From the NCBI RefSeq assembly GCF_024197615.1, contig NZ_JAKUKE010000001.1, forward strand, positions 248,001 to 312,000: a stretch of 64,000 nucleotides of DNA, given 5' to 3'. The first letter of the stretch is position 1. Each line of letters starts with the position of its first letter. The translations under genes were made by a program, and so were the position numbers. The notes under the pieces were generated by a model. That model was not told the DNA's origin, made no database searches, and saw nothing but the letters and a program-made list of their open reading frames with translations. Origin of the DNA: Desulfuromonas sp. KJ2020 (GTDB lineage: Bacteria; Desulfobacterota; Desulfuromonadia; Desulfuromonadales; SZUA-540). Shown in pieces: positions 47,512-58,174 of the stretch.

Positions 47512-47540
47512 TTGCAAAGCGTCAAGGGATTGAGTATAGT
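47512..47540 (+). promoter_or_regulatory. Divergent sigma-70 promoter for the coiled-coil/patatin genes
   Basis: TTGCAA (47512-47517), a 17-bp spacer and TATAGT (47535-47540), with AAGGAAAGG ahead of the ATG at 47564. Confidence 0.6.
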
Positions 47541-47563
47541 AAGTTTTTCAAGGAAAGGCTGCC

Positions 47564-48124
47564 ATGCAAGAAAGAAACGCCATCTCTGTGGCCCTGGTCG
47601 AAATGGAGCAGGATCTCAAGGATCTCCAGATCCGCTACGAACAGTATTTTGGCGGGGTCGAGAAGCGCGAACCCATCCGGGAGCGGGAGGAACTTTCGCG
47701 CCGGCTGCGTCTTCTCAGCAACCGGCGCATCATCCAGACCGATCTGCGCTTCCGCCACCAGTCCCTGCTGGCCCGCTTCCACAGCTACGCCAGTCATTGG
47801 GACCGCATTCTGCGCCTCATCGACGAAGGCAAGTACGAGCGACATCTGGCCAAGCTCAAGCGCCCCCAACCCGAGGGAGAACCCCGCGCACGGCAAGAGG
47901 GCGAATCACCGCCGGACGCGACCGTCGACCGACTCTACCAGGATCTGGTGACGGCTCGTCAGGCCTGCAACCTGGCCGGCACCGCCCCCGACCGGCAGCA
48001 GGTGGCCGAGTTTTTATCCCGTCAGCGGGAAAAAATCCGTGAAAAATTCGGTGACAGGGAAGTCGATTTCGTCGTCGTCACGGAAGATGGCAAACCCAAG
48101 ATTAAAGTCCGAGCCAAGAAATAG
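47564..48124 (+). CDS. Charged coiled-coil protein, function unknown
   Basis: A 186-residue soluble protein. An N-terminal heptad-rich helix (about 8-60) contains MEQDLKDLQIRYEQYFGG, followed by an Arg-rich stretch RRLRLLSNRRIIQTDLRFR. A flexible linker leads to a basic C-terminal region (KIREKFGDREVDFVVV...KIKVRAKK). It resembles the MXAN_5187-type C-terminal domain of delta-proteobacteria as I remember it; not certain. It runs straight into the patatin gene, suggesting a shared transcript. Confidence 0.7.
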   Translation: MQERNAISVALVEMEQDLKDLQIRYEQYFGGVEKREPIREREELSRRLRLLSNRRIIQTDLRFRHQSLLARFHSYASHWDRILRLIDEGKYERHLAKLKRPQPEGEPRARQEGESPPDATVDRLYQDLVTARQACNLAGTAPDRQQVAEFLSRQREKIREKFGDREVDFVVVTEDGKPKIKVRAKK

Positions 48125-48130
48125 GTGACT

Positions 48131-49258
48131 ATGGCCGGTGCCTCCCACAAGACCGCTCTCGTCCTCGCCGGTGGCGGGATCATGGGAGCCGCCTACGAAA
48201 TCGGTTGCCTGACCGCCGTCGATCGCCTCTTTTTGCCCGGCTTTTCCAGCCGCCGTTTTGATATGTATGTCGGCGTCAGCGCCGGTTCGGTCATCGCCAC
48301 CCTCATGGCCAACCGCATCGCCCCCGAGACTCTTTTCAAAGCACTCGCGAGCAACGACTCGACGGTCTTCAACTGGCGACGCGGAGATATCTACCGCATG
48401 GACAAGGGGGCCATTTTCAAGTCCCTCTGGGATGTCTCCCGCAACCTTTTCGGCATTTTTCGCCACCATCGCCGCAAGGGTTGGGGCTTCACTTTTTCGG
48501 ATATGGTGAAGATCGTGCAGGAGCAGTTCCCTGCTGGTCTCTTCTCCCTGGAGCCAATGCAGCGCTACCTGCGCGAAGCCTTCGCACAGGAGAATATCGC
48601 CGATGCGTTTGATCGGCTCAAGGCCGAACTGTATATCCCGGCCTATGACCTCGACCGCGGGACCCGAGTCGTCTTCGGCACCGAAGGATACCGGGATATG
48701 GCAATCTGTCAGGCCATTACTGCCTCCTGCGCCATCCCCTTCTTCTTCAGCCCGCTGCAGATCGGCGACCGTTTCTATCTCGACGGCTCCGTCGGCCGCG
48801 TTTCGCATATCGATATCGCTATTGAACGGGGCGCCAAACTCATCCTGGTCGTCAACCCCCGGGTGCCGATGAACAACGACCGGGAGCACATCTGCCTGCC
48901 ATCTCTGTCTTTCGGTCGATGTTCCAGCATTGCCCACCTGGGGCTCAGCTCCGCCTGGGAACAGGCCCGCCGTATCGAGAACAAGGAAAAACTCGACCTG
49001 GCGCTGGAGACCTACGGGCGCTGCCACCCCGAGGTGGACATCCTGCTGATCGAACCGGGACGCGAAGAGTCCATGCTCTTTTTCCAGAACCCCATGAGCA
49101 ACGCGGCCCGCCACCACATTATGAATTACGGCTATCACCTGACCCTGAGCCAGCTGCAGAAGGATTACGATCACTTTCACGCCCGTTTTGCCAAGCATGG
49201 CATCAAAACCACGGCAAAACGACTGCACAGGGCGCCACCGGCGGAAATCGTCGACTGA
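48131..49258 (+). CDS. Patatin-like phospholipase
   Basis: A 375-residue lipid acyl hydrolase. The ATG at 48131 is preferred over the GTG two codons earlier because AGGTGA precedes it. The oxyanion-hole loop is AGGGIMGAAYE (residues 13-23), the nucleophile is Ser50 in GVSAGS, and the dyad Asp lies in LDGSVGRV. No signal peptide, so action on the inner face of the membrane or on stored lipids is likely. It starts six bases after the coiled-coil gene. The substrate is unknown. Confidence 0.9.
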   Translation: MAGASHKTALVLAGGGIMGAAYEIGCLTAVDRLFLPGFSSRRFDMYVGVSAGSVIATLMANRIAPETLFKALASNDSTVFNWRRGDIYRMDKGAIFKSLWDVSRNLFGIFRHHRRKGWGFTFSDMVKIVQEQFPAGLFSLEPMQRYLREAFAQENIADAFDRLKAELYIPAYDLDRGTRVVFGTEGYRDMAICQAITASCAIPFFFSPLQIGDRFYLDGSVGRVSHIDIAIERGAKLILVVNPRVPMNNDREHICLPSLSFGRCSSIAHLGLSSAWEQARRIENKEKLDLALETYGRCHPEVDILLIEPGREESMLFFQNPMSNAARHHIMNYGYHLTLSQLQKDYDHFHARFAKHGIKTTAKRLHRAPPAEIVD

Positions 49259-49293
49259 AGAACCGGCTGCAGCCAGCCCCATGGAGAGGGATC

Positions 49294-51231
49294 ATGACCA
49301 TCGTCCTGCCCACATTGCACGTCCGCCGGTCGGCCCAAGCGGTGCCGTTGGCCGCCGCCTGCCTGGCGGCCGCGCTGCCCGCCTCCCTGAGGTCGGCAAC
49401 CCACCTTCCTGATTTTTTCCCCGACCAGAGCGACGAAGACATCCTCGCCGGCATCCTGGCCTTCGCTCCCGACCTGGTGGCCTTTCCCATCTACGTCTGG
49501 AACCGCCGCCGCCTGACCCAGTTGGCCCGGCAGCTCAAACAACGCCGTCCCGCCCTGCGGCTGGTCGCCGGCGGGCCCGAAGCCACCGCCGATGCCGCCG
49601 CCATTCTGGCCGAGGGGATTTTTGACGCCCTCGTCTGCGGGGAGGGGGAAATCCCCTTCGCTCACCTGCTGACCGCCTGGCAGGATTCCGAGGCGGCCAC
49701 CCCAAGGGCTGGAATTCTTTTTAAAAACCAGCAGGCCCCCGCAGTCTGCGAAACCAATGCCGGACCCGAGAGCCTGGATGAACTGACCTCCCCCTGGCTG
49801 ACCGGGACACTGGTTCCCCAGACAGGCCAGGGCGTTTTATGGGAAACTTCCCGCGGCTGCCCTTTCGGCTGCGATTTCTGCTTTGACGCACGCGGTCATC
49901 ACGGTGTACGTCCCGTCTCCTTTGAACGCCTCCGCGCCGAACTCGACCTCTTTGTTCGGCAGGGCGTCTCCCAGGTCTGGGTGCTGGATTCCACCTTCAA
50001 CTACCCCCCCGAGCGGGGCAAGATGCTGCTGCGCCTGCTGGCCGAACGGGCGCCCCACATCCACTTTCACCTCGAAGCCAAAGCGGACTTCCTCGATCGG
50101 GAAACGGTCCGCCTGCTGGCCCGCCTGTCCTGCTCGGTGCAGATCGGCCTGCAGTCCGCCAACCCCAAGGTGCTGCGCCAGGTTCACCGTTCCCTCGACC
50201 CTGAGCTCTTCGCGCGCAAGGTCCGCCTGCTCGCCGCCGAAGGGGTCACTTTCGGCCTCGACCTCATCTACGGCCTGCCCACGGACGACTACACCGGCTT
50301 TACCCACAGTCTGAATACGGCCCTGGGTTTCACCCCCAATCATCTGGACATCTTCCCTCTCGCCGTCCTGCCGGGAACCCCTCTGCATCGAAACCGGGAC
50401 AAGTTCGCCCTCAACGCCCAGACCGCGCCGCCCTACGAAATCCTTTCCACGGCGACTTTAAGCGCCGACGACATGGAACGCTGCCGCGACCTGGCCGCCG
50501 GCACGGATCTCTTCTACAACCTGGGGCGGGCCGTGGGCTTCTTCCAGTCTCTGCTCACCGCCATGCAGGAAGAAGCGGTCCCCTTTCTGGAAAACTTCGC
50601 TGCCTGGGCAATGACCAAGGCTTCGGTCAGCCGTGAAGAGTTCCGCGACTCCTCCCGCTGGACGACGGCGCGGATTCTCGACCTGCAGGAGGGCTACATC
50701 CGCCAGCGGCTGAAGACCCTGGGCCGGACGGATCTGCTGCCGGCGGCGCTCGACATGGTGCGTTATCACTTTCATTACGCCGAGACCCTGCTGGGTGAGG
50801 AAACCCGGCCAGCTGACCCGGAACAGCGTCGCAGCCGAGACAGCTGGAACACGCCCTGGCAGCGCTCAGCCGCCGCCAGGCTGGTGCCCTTCAGTTATGA
50901 AATACTGGATCTGCTCGAAATGGGAGAGATGGATCTTGAACGCATTGCCAGCCTCTTCCGCCCGGTCGGGTCGGTCGCCCTCTTTGCCCGCCGGGGCCCC
51001 GAGGTTCTTTGCGAATCGCTGGAGGAGGATTTTCTGAAATTGCTGCAGGGAGCGGATGGCCAGAAAACTCCCCGGGAAATTTTCGCGGGGAGTATCTCAC
51101 GCAACGAAGGAGAGGAAATTCTTGAATTCGCCCTCAGTGAAGGGTTTCTTGTCCCTTCCGGGGACATAAATCCAAGCCGGGTCACTGGAAAGAAGCCTTA
51201 CCTGAAAAGACCTCAAAAAGGGAAGGGCTGA
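49294..51231 (+). CDS. B12-binding-domain radical SAM protein
   Basis: A 645-residue protein from the ATG at 49294 with GGAGAGGG upstream. An N-terminal cobalamin-binding-like Rossmann domain (about 1-130) has VAGGPEATADAA and DALVCGEGEIPF. The radical SAM domain has the cluster motif CPFGCDFC (C189, C193, C196) and a TIM-barrel pattern through VLPGTPLH. The C-terminal 250 residues are family-specific. Proteins of this kind methylate or rearrange unactivated carbons; the substrate here is unknown. It follows the patatin gene by 35 bases. Confidence 0.9.
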   Translation: MTIVLPTLHVRRSAQAVPLAAACLAAALPASLRSATHLPDFFPDQSDEDILAGILAFAPDLVAFPIYVWNRRRLTQLARQLKQRRPALRLVAGGPEATADAAAILAEGIFDALVCGEGEIPFAHLLTAWQDSEAATPRAGILFKNQQAPAVCETNAGPESLDELTSPWLTGTLVPQTGQGVLWETSRGCPFGCDFCFDARGHHGVRPVSFERLRAELDLFVRQGVSQVWVLDSTFNYPPERGKMLLRLLAERAPHIHFHLEAKADFLDRETVRLLARLSCSVQIGLQSANPKVLRQVHRSLDPELFARKVRLLAAEGVTFGLDLIYGLPTDDYTGFTHSLNTALGFTPNHLDIFPLAVLPGTPLHRNRDKFALNAQTAPPYEILSTATLSADDMERCRDLAAGTDLFYNLGRAVGFFQSLLTAMQEEAVPFLENFAAWAMTKASVSREEFRDSSRWTTARILDLQEGYIRQRLKTLGRTDLLPAALDMVRYHFHYAETLLGEETRPADPEQRRSRDSWNTPWQRSAAARLVPFSYEILDLLEMGEMDLERIASLFRPVGSVALFARRGPEVLCESLEEDFLKLLQGADGQKTPREIFAGSISRNEGEEILEFALSEGFLVPSGDINPSRVTGKKPYLKRPQKGKG

Positions 51232-51245
51232 ACGGAAAGCATGCC

Positions 51246-51521
51246 TCAGGCCACCTTCCGAAGGCGTTGTCGGAATCGCGGCCGTTCAATCAGAATCTTG
51301 ACAATCTCGTCGACCTCGGGCACCCGTCCGGACACCCTCACGCTGTCATCCACCAGCAGAGCGGGCGATACGTGCACACGGCTGTCGATCATTTTGCGAC
51401 GATCCTTGAAAAGATGAACCTCCGCCTCCAGTTCCAGGAGGGACAGGGCCTGCCGAACATTCTCAAGGGCCCGCTCACCTTTGCCGGAGCTTTCGGGTTT
51501 GCACAAAATATCGATACGCAT
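51246..51521 (-). CDS. Thioredoxin-fold protein lacking the second active-site cysteine
   Basis: A 91-residue thioredoxin-like protein from the ATG at 51521 (GAGAGGG upstream). It has the strand MRIDILC, cis-Pro in HVSPALLVDD and a C-terminal helix pair. Cys7 is followed by KPES, so the CxxC pair is absent and disulfide exchange through a normal active site is not possible. A single-Cys peroxidase-like or structural role is open. It converges on the radical SAM gene with 14 bases between. Confidence 0.68.
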   Translation of the reverse strand: MRIDILCKPESSGKGERALENVRQALSLLELEAEVHLFKDRRKMIDSRVHVSPALLVDDSVRVSGRVPEVDEIVKILIERPRFRQRLRKVA

Positions 51522-51649
51522 AATGCCCTCTCTTTCTGCCGTTCTACCAAACCGACGCCAGCATTGATGACCTTTTTGGTTAATTATACACATTCCTCCT
51601 GTTTCTTCAAGGTATTCCACTTAAAATAGGTCCATTATCGGCAGGGCGG

Positions 51650-52483
51650 TCAGGCAGCCGAACCGTAGGTCAGTCGCAGCGCCCGGCGCACCCGGGCCAC
51701 CAGGCGGACGGGGTTGACGGGCTTGGGGATAAAATCGAAAAAACCAAGGTCGAGCAGGCGCGCTTCTTCTTCCGCCGAGGCCAGACCGGACAGAGCCACT
51801 ACAGGAATTTTGCGAAGAGCGGGATCTTCCTGCAAAGCGGCATACATCTCCTGACCATCCAGGCGCGGCATCAGCATATCGGTCAGGATCAGGTGGGGTT
51901 TCTTGTCCCGGGCCACCTGCAGGCCTTCGGCGCCATTGACGGCTTCGAGCACATGGAACCCCATCTTTTTCAAGGCGGACACGGTGGCAGCGCGAACCAG
52001 TTCGCCGTCTTCAACCACCAGCACCGTCCACTGATTTTCGCCGCCCTGCTGTTCTTTCAGATAATGCCGGCTGACCGCCTCTTCGATTTCGGCCGGCGTG
52101 GTGACCAGAGGCTGAATTTTCAAGCCGGTACGGAAGGTGATGTTTTCCAGCACATCTTCGGCCAGCGGATTGACCATGGCAAGGTAGAGGGTCTTTTCCA
52201 CCACTTTTAACGGGAAGACCAGGGAATGGATGGCTTCATCGCTTTCGACCAGGCCAAGAAGTTCGGGCGAAAAACGATGTTTGGCAAAGCCGCTGACCGT
52301 CTTGAAGCCGAATTGCCGGGCCAGAACACCGGCAATATCCCGCTGGGTGACACTCCCCATTTCTTCGAGCACCGTGCCGAGACGTTTTCCGGTCCCTTTT
52401 TGTCTCTGCAACGCCTGCTGCAGAATCTCTTCGGTTACGACCCCGGCCTCAACAAGAACCTCGCCAAAACGCTTTTTTCTCAT
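51650..52483 (-). CDS. MshEN-REC protein: c-di-GMP-binding domain fused to a receiver
   Basis: A 277-residue protein from the ATG at 52483 (MRKKRFGEVL). Residues 5-28 and 34-57 are two 24-residue motifs (RFGEVLVEAGVVTEE..., RLGTVLEEMGSVTQR...) separated by exactly 5 residues, the pattern of MshEN c-di-GMP-binding domains of type II/IV pilus ATPases. The rest of the MshEN/GspE_N domain runs to about 150. The C-terminal receiver has VVEDGE, acceptor Asp in LTDMLMP and Lys in IPKPVNP. There is no ATPase and no output domain. It may link two-component and c-di-GMP signals. Confidence 0.85.
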   Translation of the reverse strand: MRKKRFGEVLVEAGVVTEEILQQALQRQKGTGKRLGTVLEEMGSVTQRDIAGVLARQFGFKTVSGFAKHRFSPELLGLVESDEAIHSLVFPLKVVEKTLYLAMVNPLAEDVLENITFRTGLKIQPLVTTPAEIEEAVSRHYLKEQQGGENQWTVLVVEDGELVRAATVSALKKMGFHVLEAVNGAEGLQVARDKKPHLILTDMLMPRLDGQEMYAALQEDPALRKIPVVALSGLASAEEEARLLDLGFFDFIPKPVNPVRLVARVRRALRLTYGSAA

Positions 52484-52587
52484 CCCCGCCCCCAAAACAA
52501 AAGTAATGTTTAGATATACGATTTGAAAATGTAGCACAGAGAACGGTCGAGGCGAACCTCCCTTTTTAATTTATCGGGAGAAATCAT

Positions 52588-52624
52588 AAAAAAACCGGCA
52601 GGAACCCGTCGGGCTCCTGCCGGT
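52588..52624 (-). terminator. Terminator of the clpB/hsp20 transcript
   Basis: ACCGGCAGGA pairs with TCCTGCCGGT around a GC-rich loop, followed on the minus strand by seven T residues (52594-52588). It lies about 40 bases past the clpB stop. Confidence 0.92.
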
Positions 52625-52661
52625 GACCTGATCGGAAGCGTCATTTTAGCCGCAGACAGAC

Positions 52662-55316
<2,655 letters not shown>

Positions 55317-55365
55317 GGGCCTATCCTTCCGCTCATTGTTTTTAAATCCAGTTTTCTTTTGCGAC

Positions 55366-55396
55366 AAGGGCCGGAGGCTTCGAACCCCCGGCCCTT
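55366..55396. repeat. Hairpin between hsp20 and clpB
   Basis: AAGGGCCGGAGG and CCCCCGGCCCTT pair over 12 bases with one mismatch around CTTCGAA. No T-run follows in the clpB direction; it may be a processing or attenuation site that sets hsp20 above clpB. Confidence 0.6.
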
Positions 55397-55407
55397 AATA
55401 CACTATC

Positions 55408-55803
55408 TCAGCTGGAGCTGATTTCAATGCGGCGGGGCCTGGCCGCCTCCGCCTTGGGCAGATGCAGCCGCAACACCCCGTCTCTGACTTCGGCCTTGGC
55501 CTTGTCGGGATCGATCTCGTCGGGAAGCTGGAACTGCCGATAATAGGCGGACAGGGAAAATTCCCGATAGAGCTCTTCACCCTGGGGGGGCGGCACTTCT
55601 CCTTCAATGGTCAACACACCTTTGTCGATGCCGATGTGCAGGTTCTCGCGGGAGACCCCCGGCATATCGGCCAGCAGGGTCAGCCCCTCATCGGTCTCCA
55701 GGATGTCGACGGCCGGGGTGACGTAGTTGCGGGCGGAGCGGGTCTGTTCCCGGGCCAGAGCTTTATTCTCTTTGCTGCTGTCGTAAATTTCATGTGCTGC
55801 CAT
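55408..55803 (-). CDS. hsp20: Small heat-shock protein Hsp20 (second of pair)
   Basis: A 131-residue alpha-crystallin-type chaperone holding unfolding proteins in solution. The crystallin domain (about 30-120) runs from VDILETDEGLTLLADMPGV through REFSLSAYYRQFQLPDEID to LRLHLPKAEAARPRRIE. It lacks a C-terminal IxI/V motif of the standard kind except RRIEI. The RBS is AAGGAGA. It is only 56 bases downstream of the other hsp20, but the two differ a lot in sequence, so they are old paralogues that may form mixed oligomers. Confidence 0.94.
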   Translation of the reverse strand: MAAHEIYDSSKENKALAREQTRSARNYVTPAVDILETDEGLTLLADMPGVSRENLHIGIDKGVLTIEGEVPPPQGEELYREFSLSAYYRQFQLPDEIDPDKAKAEVRDGVLRLHLPKAEAARPRRIEISSS

Positions 55804-55859
55804 GATGCACTCTCCTTTATTTCGTTTAGATTTTTAAGTCCTTGGTGATAGAGGCTGTC

Positions 55860-56312
55860 TCAGCCGACCTGAACGGTTATTTTCTTCGGTTTGGCCGCTT
55901 CCTGCTTGGGCAGAGTGACCCGCAGGATCCCGTCATGATAGGCAGCCTGCACTTTGTCGGCATCCACCTCGCCCGGCAGTTCGATGGTACGCAGGAAGGC
56001 TCCGAAACCTCGCTCGCGACGGTGCCAGACCTTGGCCTGCTCTTCCCCTTCGACTTCTTTCCTTTCACCGGAGAGGGTCAGACTCCCCTTCTGCAGGGTC
56101 ATTTCCAGCTGGTCGGCATTGACTCCCGGCACCAGCGCCTCGACATAATAGTTGTCCGCATCCTCCCGCAGATTGATGCGTGGAAAAGGCCGGACCCCCA
56201 TGCCCGGTAGAAAAGCCGGCTCCAGCAGACGGGCGGCACCGAAGCCGCGAAAAGCGTTTTCCATCTCCCGACGAAGACTGTCCATTTCCCTGAAAAGATC
56301 CCAATTTGCCAT
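55860..56312 (-). CDS. hsp20: Small heat-shock protein Hsp20 (first of pair)
   Basis: A 150-residue Hsp20 from the ATG at 56312 (MANWDLFREM) with GGAGGA. A hydrophobic N-terminal arm (LEPAFLPGMGVRPFPRI) precedes the alpha-crystallin domain (NLREDADNYYVEALVPGV to RVTLPKQEAAKPKKITVQ); the end KKITVQVG contains the I-x-V anchor. First gene of the hsp20-hsp20-clpB unit. Directly upstream are the sigma-54-like promoter at 56383 and the paired palindromes at 56469-56513. Confidence 0.95.
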   Translation of the reverse strand: MANWDLFREMDSLRREMENAFRGFGAARLLEPAFLPGMGVRPFPRINLREDADNYYVEALVPGVNADQLEMTLQKGSLTLSGERKEVEGEEQAKVWHRRERGFGAFLRTIELPGEVDADKVQAAYHDGILRVTLPKQEAAKPKKITVQVG

Positions 56313-56382
56313 GATGGTTTCCTCCTTTGAATATCTATGGTTGGCGGGATTCACCCGCAGTGTCTATCTGCCCGACAGACAT

Positions 56383-56398
56383 ATCAAGGGGCGTGCCA
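56383..56398 (-). promoter_or_regulatory. Sigma-54-like promoter of the hsp20-clpB unit
   Basis: On the minus strand TGGCACGCCCCTTGAT has a perfect -24 half and correct spacing; the -12 half reads TTGAT instead of TTGCW. It lies about 70 bases before the first hsp20 ATG. No good sigma-32 or CIRCE element was seen in this gap. Confidence 0.62.
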
Positions 56399-56468
56399 AC
56401 CAGATGCAAAGATTTTTCTCATGCAAATTCGGGAGCTTACGCAATGGCTATTAAAAGAAGGATTTTCT

Positions 56469-56513
56469 TGCGACGTCGCAGCAGCCGGCGTTTGCGTCAG
56501 TTGCGACGTCACA
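56469..56513. promoter_or_regulatory. Two palindromic enhancer-like sites upstream of the hsp20 promoter
   Basis: TGCGACGTCGCA (56469-56480) is a perfect 12-bp palindrome. TGCGACGTCACA (56502-56513) differs in one base. Their centres are 33 bp apart, about three helical turns. A half-site TTGCGTCA (56492-56499) and TTGCGACA (56521-56528) flank them. They sit 70-130 bp upstream of the sigma-54-like promoter, where activator sites normally lie, and just past the end of the activator gene. Confidence 0.65.
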
Positions 56514-56544
56514 TGGGGGTTTGCGACAGGGGCGGGGCCAGCGA

Positions 56545-57987
56545 CTAGGATTCAAGATCGCGGCGGGAAAGATCGAGCTTGTCGAGATAGCGGTAAAGGG
56601 TAGCGCGATGAACGCCGAGCAGACGGGCGGCAGCGGTCAGGTTGCCGTCGGCGGCCTGAAAGGCCCGGCGGATCTCGTCGGCGTCGAGTTCGGCCGGCCG
56701 GGTCGATTGGCGCCGGGGGCTGTTTGCCGATGAAGAAATATCGGCCTGGCCTTCGAGCAAGGATGGCGCGGAAAGCAGCGGATAGGGCGGGATCAGAGGT
56801 GGGGTTTCAGCCGCTGTGCTCCCCCATTCACCGGCGGCAAAGTGGCGGCGCTCCTGAATCCACTCGCGGAAGGCCTTGGCCCCGATCACCTCGCCCTGGG
56901 TCTCGATAAAGACCCGTTCGAGGACGTTGCGCAGCTCGCGGACATTGCCGGGCCACAGGTAGGATTGGAGCAGTGCCAGCGCTTCGCCGGTCAGGCGATG
57001 GATGCGACGGTCGTATTTCTGGCTGAAGATCCGCAGGAAATGGGTGACCAGGGCGGGGATATCCTCCTTGCGCTCGCGCAGAGGCGGCAGATGGATGCGC
57101 AGCACCGAGAGGCGGTGGTAAAGGTCCGCCCGAAAACGCCCCTGCCCCACCGCCTGCTCGAGGGGGACGTTGGTGGCGGCCACGATGCGTACATCAATAC
57201 GGCGGGTGCTCTCGCCGCCAACCCGCTCAAAGGTCCCCTCTTCCAGCACCCGCAGCAGCTTGGCCTGGGTATGCAGAGGCATGTCACCGATTTCGTCAAG
57301 AAACAGGGTGCCGCCATCCGCTCGCTCGAAGCGGCCGACATGCGTGCGCACCGCCCCGGTGAAAGCGCCCTTTTCATGACCGAAAAGTTCCGATTCGAGC
57401 AGTTCCGCCGAAATGGCGCTGCAATTGACGGCGACGTAGGGACCAGCGTCCCGATCGCTGCAGTCGTGCAGGGCGCGAGCCACCAGCTCCTTGCCCGAGC
57501 CCGTCTCCCCCGTCACCACCACGCTGGCGGTCGTCGGCCCGTACAGGCTGATCTTGCGAAAGACCTCCCGGGTCAAGGGACTGGAACCGACCATGCCGTG
57601 GAACGTTTCCACGGTATCCCGTTCCGCCGAGGTGGGCTGACGGAAGGTGAAGGTCACGGTGCGGCCACGAAAATCCGAGGTCAAGCCACCGGGGCGCACC
57701 TCCACCATGAGCAGGATATCTTCCCGGCCGGCGAAACGAATCTGCAGATCCAGCAGAGGCAGATCACGCTCGATGGCTTCATTGGCCAGATCAGGCAGGG
57801 CCGGGCGAACACCGGCAAAGAGTTCTTCCAGAGGAGCGCCAACGGCCTCGGTCGAGGCCACACCGAGCCACTCGGCCAGGGCCGGCGACAGACTCAGTAC
57901 GCGCCAGGGGCCGACCTCCCCCCTGGCCGCGACCAGATCGGGCACCCTGGCTGGCAGGCCAATCGATTTTTCACCGTCAGCAAGCAT
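56545..57987 (-). CDS. Sigma-54 enhancer-binding protein with PAS-like N-terminus, no receiver
   Basis: A 480-residue activator from the ATG at 57987 (GAGGAG six bases upstream); an earlier ATG at 58005 has no RBS. An N-terminal PAS-like domain (about 15-115) replaces the usual receiver. The AAA+ domain has GETGSGKE, the sigma-54 loop [18 protein letters not shown] and LYHRLSV. After a Ser/Pro-rich linker, the Fis-type HTH reads [19 protein letters not shown]. All ATPase parts are intact. It is encoded directly upstream of the hsp20-hsp20-clpB unit with putative binding sites between, so it is the likely dedicated activator, with the PAS domain sensing the stress signal (inference). Confidence 0.93.
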   Translation of the reverse strand: MLADGEKSIGLPARVPDLVAARGEVGPWRVLSLSPALAEWLGVASTEAVGAPLEELFAGVRPALPDLANEAIERDLPLLDLQIRFAGREDILLMVEVRPGGLTSDFRGRTVTFTFRQPTSAERDTVETFHGMVGSSPLTREVFRKISLYGPTTASVVVTGETGSGKELVARALHDCSDRDAGPYVAVNCSAISAELLESELFGHEKGAFTGAVRTHVGRFERADGGTLFLDEIGDMPLHTQAKLLRVLEEGTFERVGGESTRRIDVRIVAATNVPLEQAVGQGRFRADLYHRLSVLRIHLPPLRERKEDIPALVTHFLRIFSQKYDRRIHRLTGEALALLQSYLWPGNVRELRNVLERVFIETQGEVIGAKAFREWIQERRHFAAGEWGSTAAETPPLIPPYPLLSAPSLLEGQADISSSANSPRRQSTRPAELDADEIRRAFQAADGNLTAAARLLGVHRATLYRYLDKLDLSRRDLES

Positions 57988-58174
57988 GGGTTCTCCTCGT
58001 GCCATGAAACTTTGCTGCCGTCAATTTAACCTTTCCCTCGGCATAGTTCAACCGGCAAGGCGCAAATCCCTGCCCCCTTATTCTTCGATTTTAATCTTTA
58101 TTTAGTGCAGGAACATCTCCTTGGTTTTGTGCTAGAATTAAAACCTGATTTCCATCCGGAGGGGAGCTCTTTCG

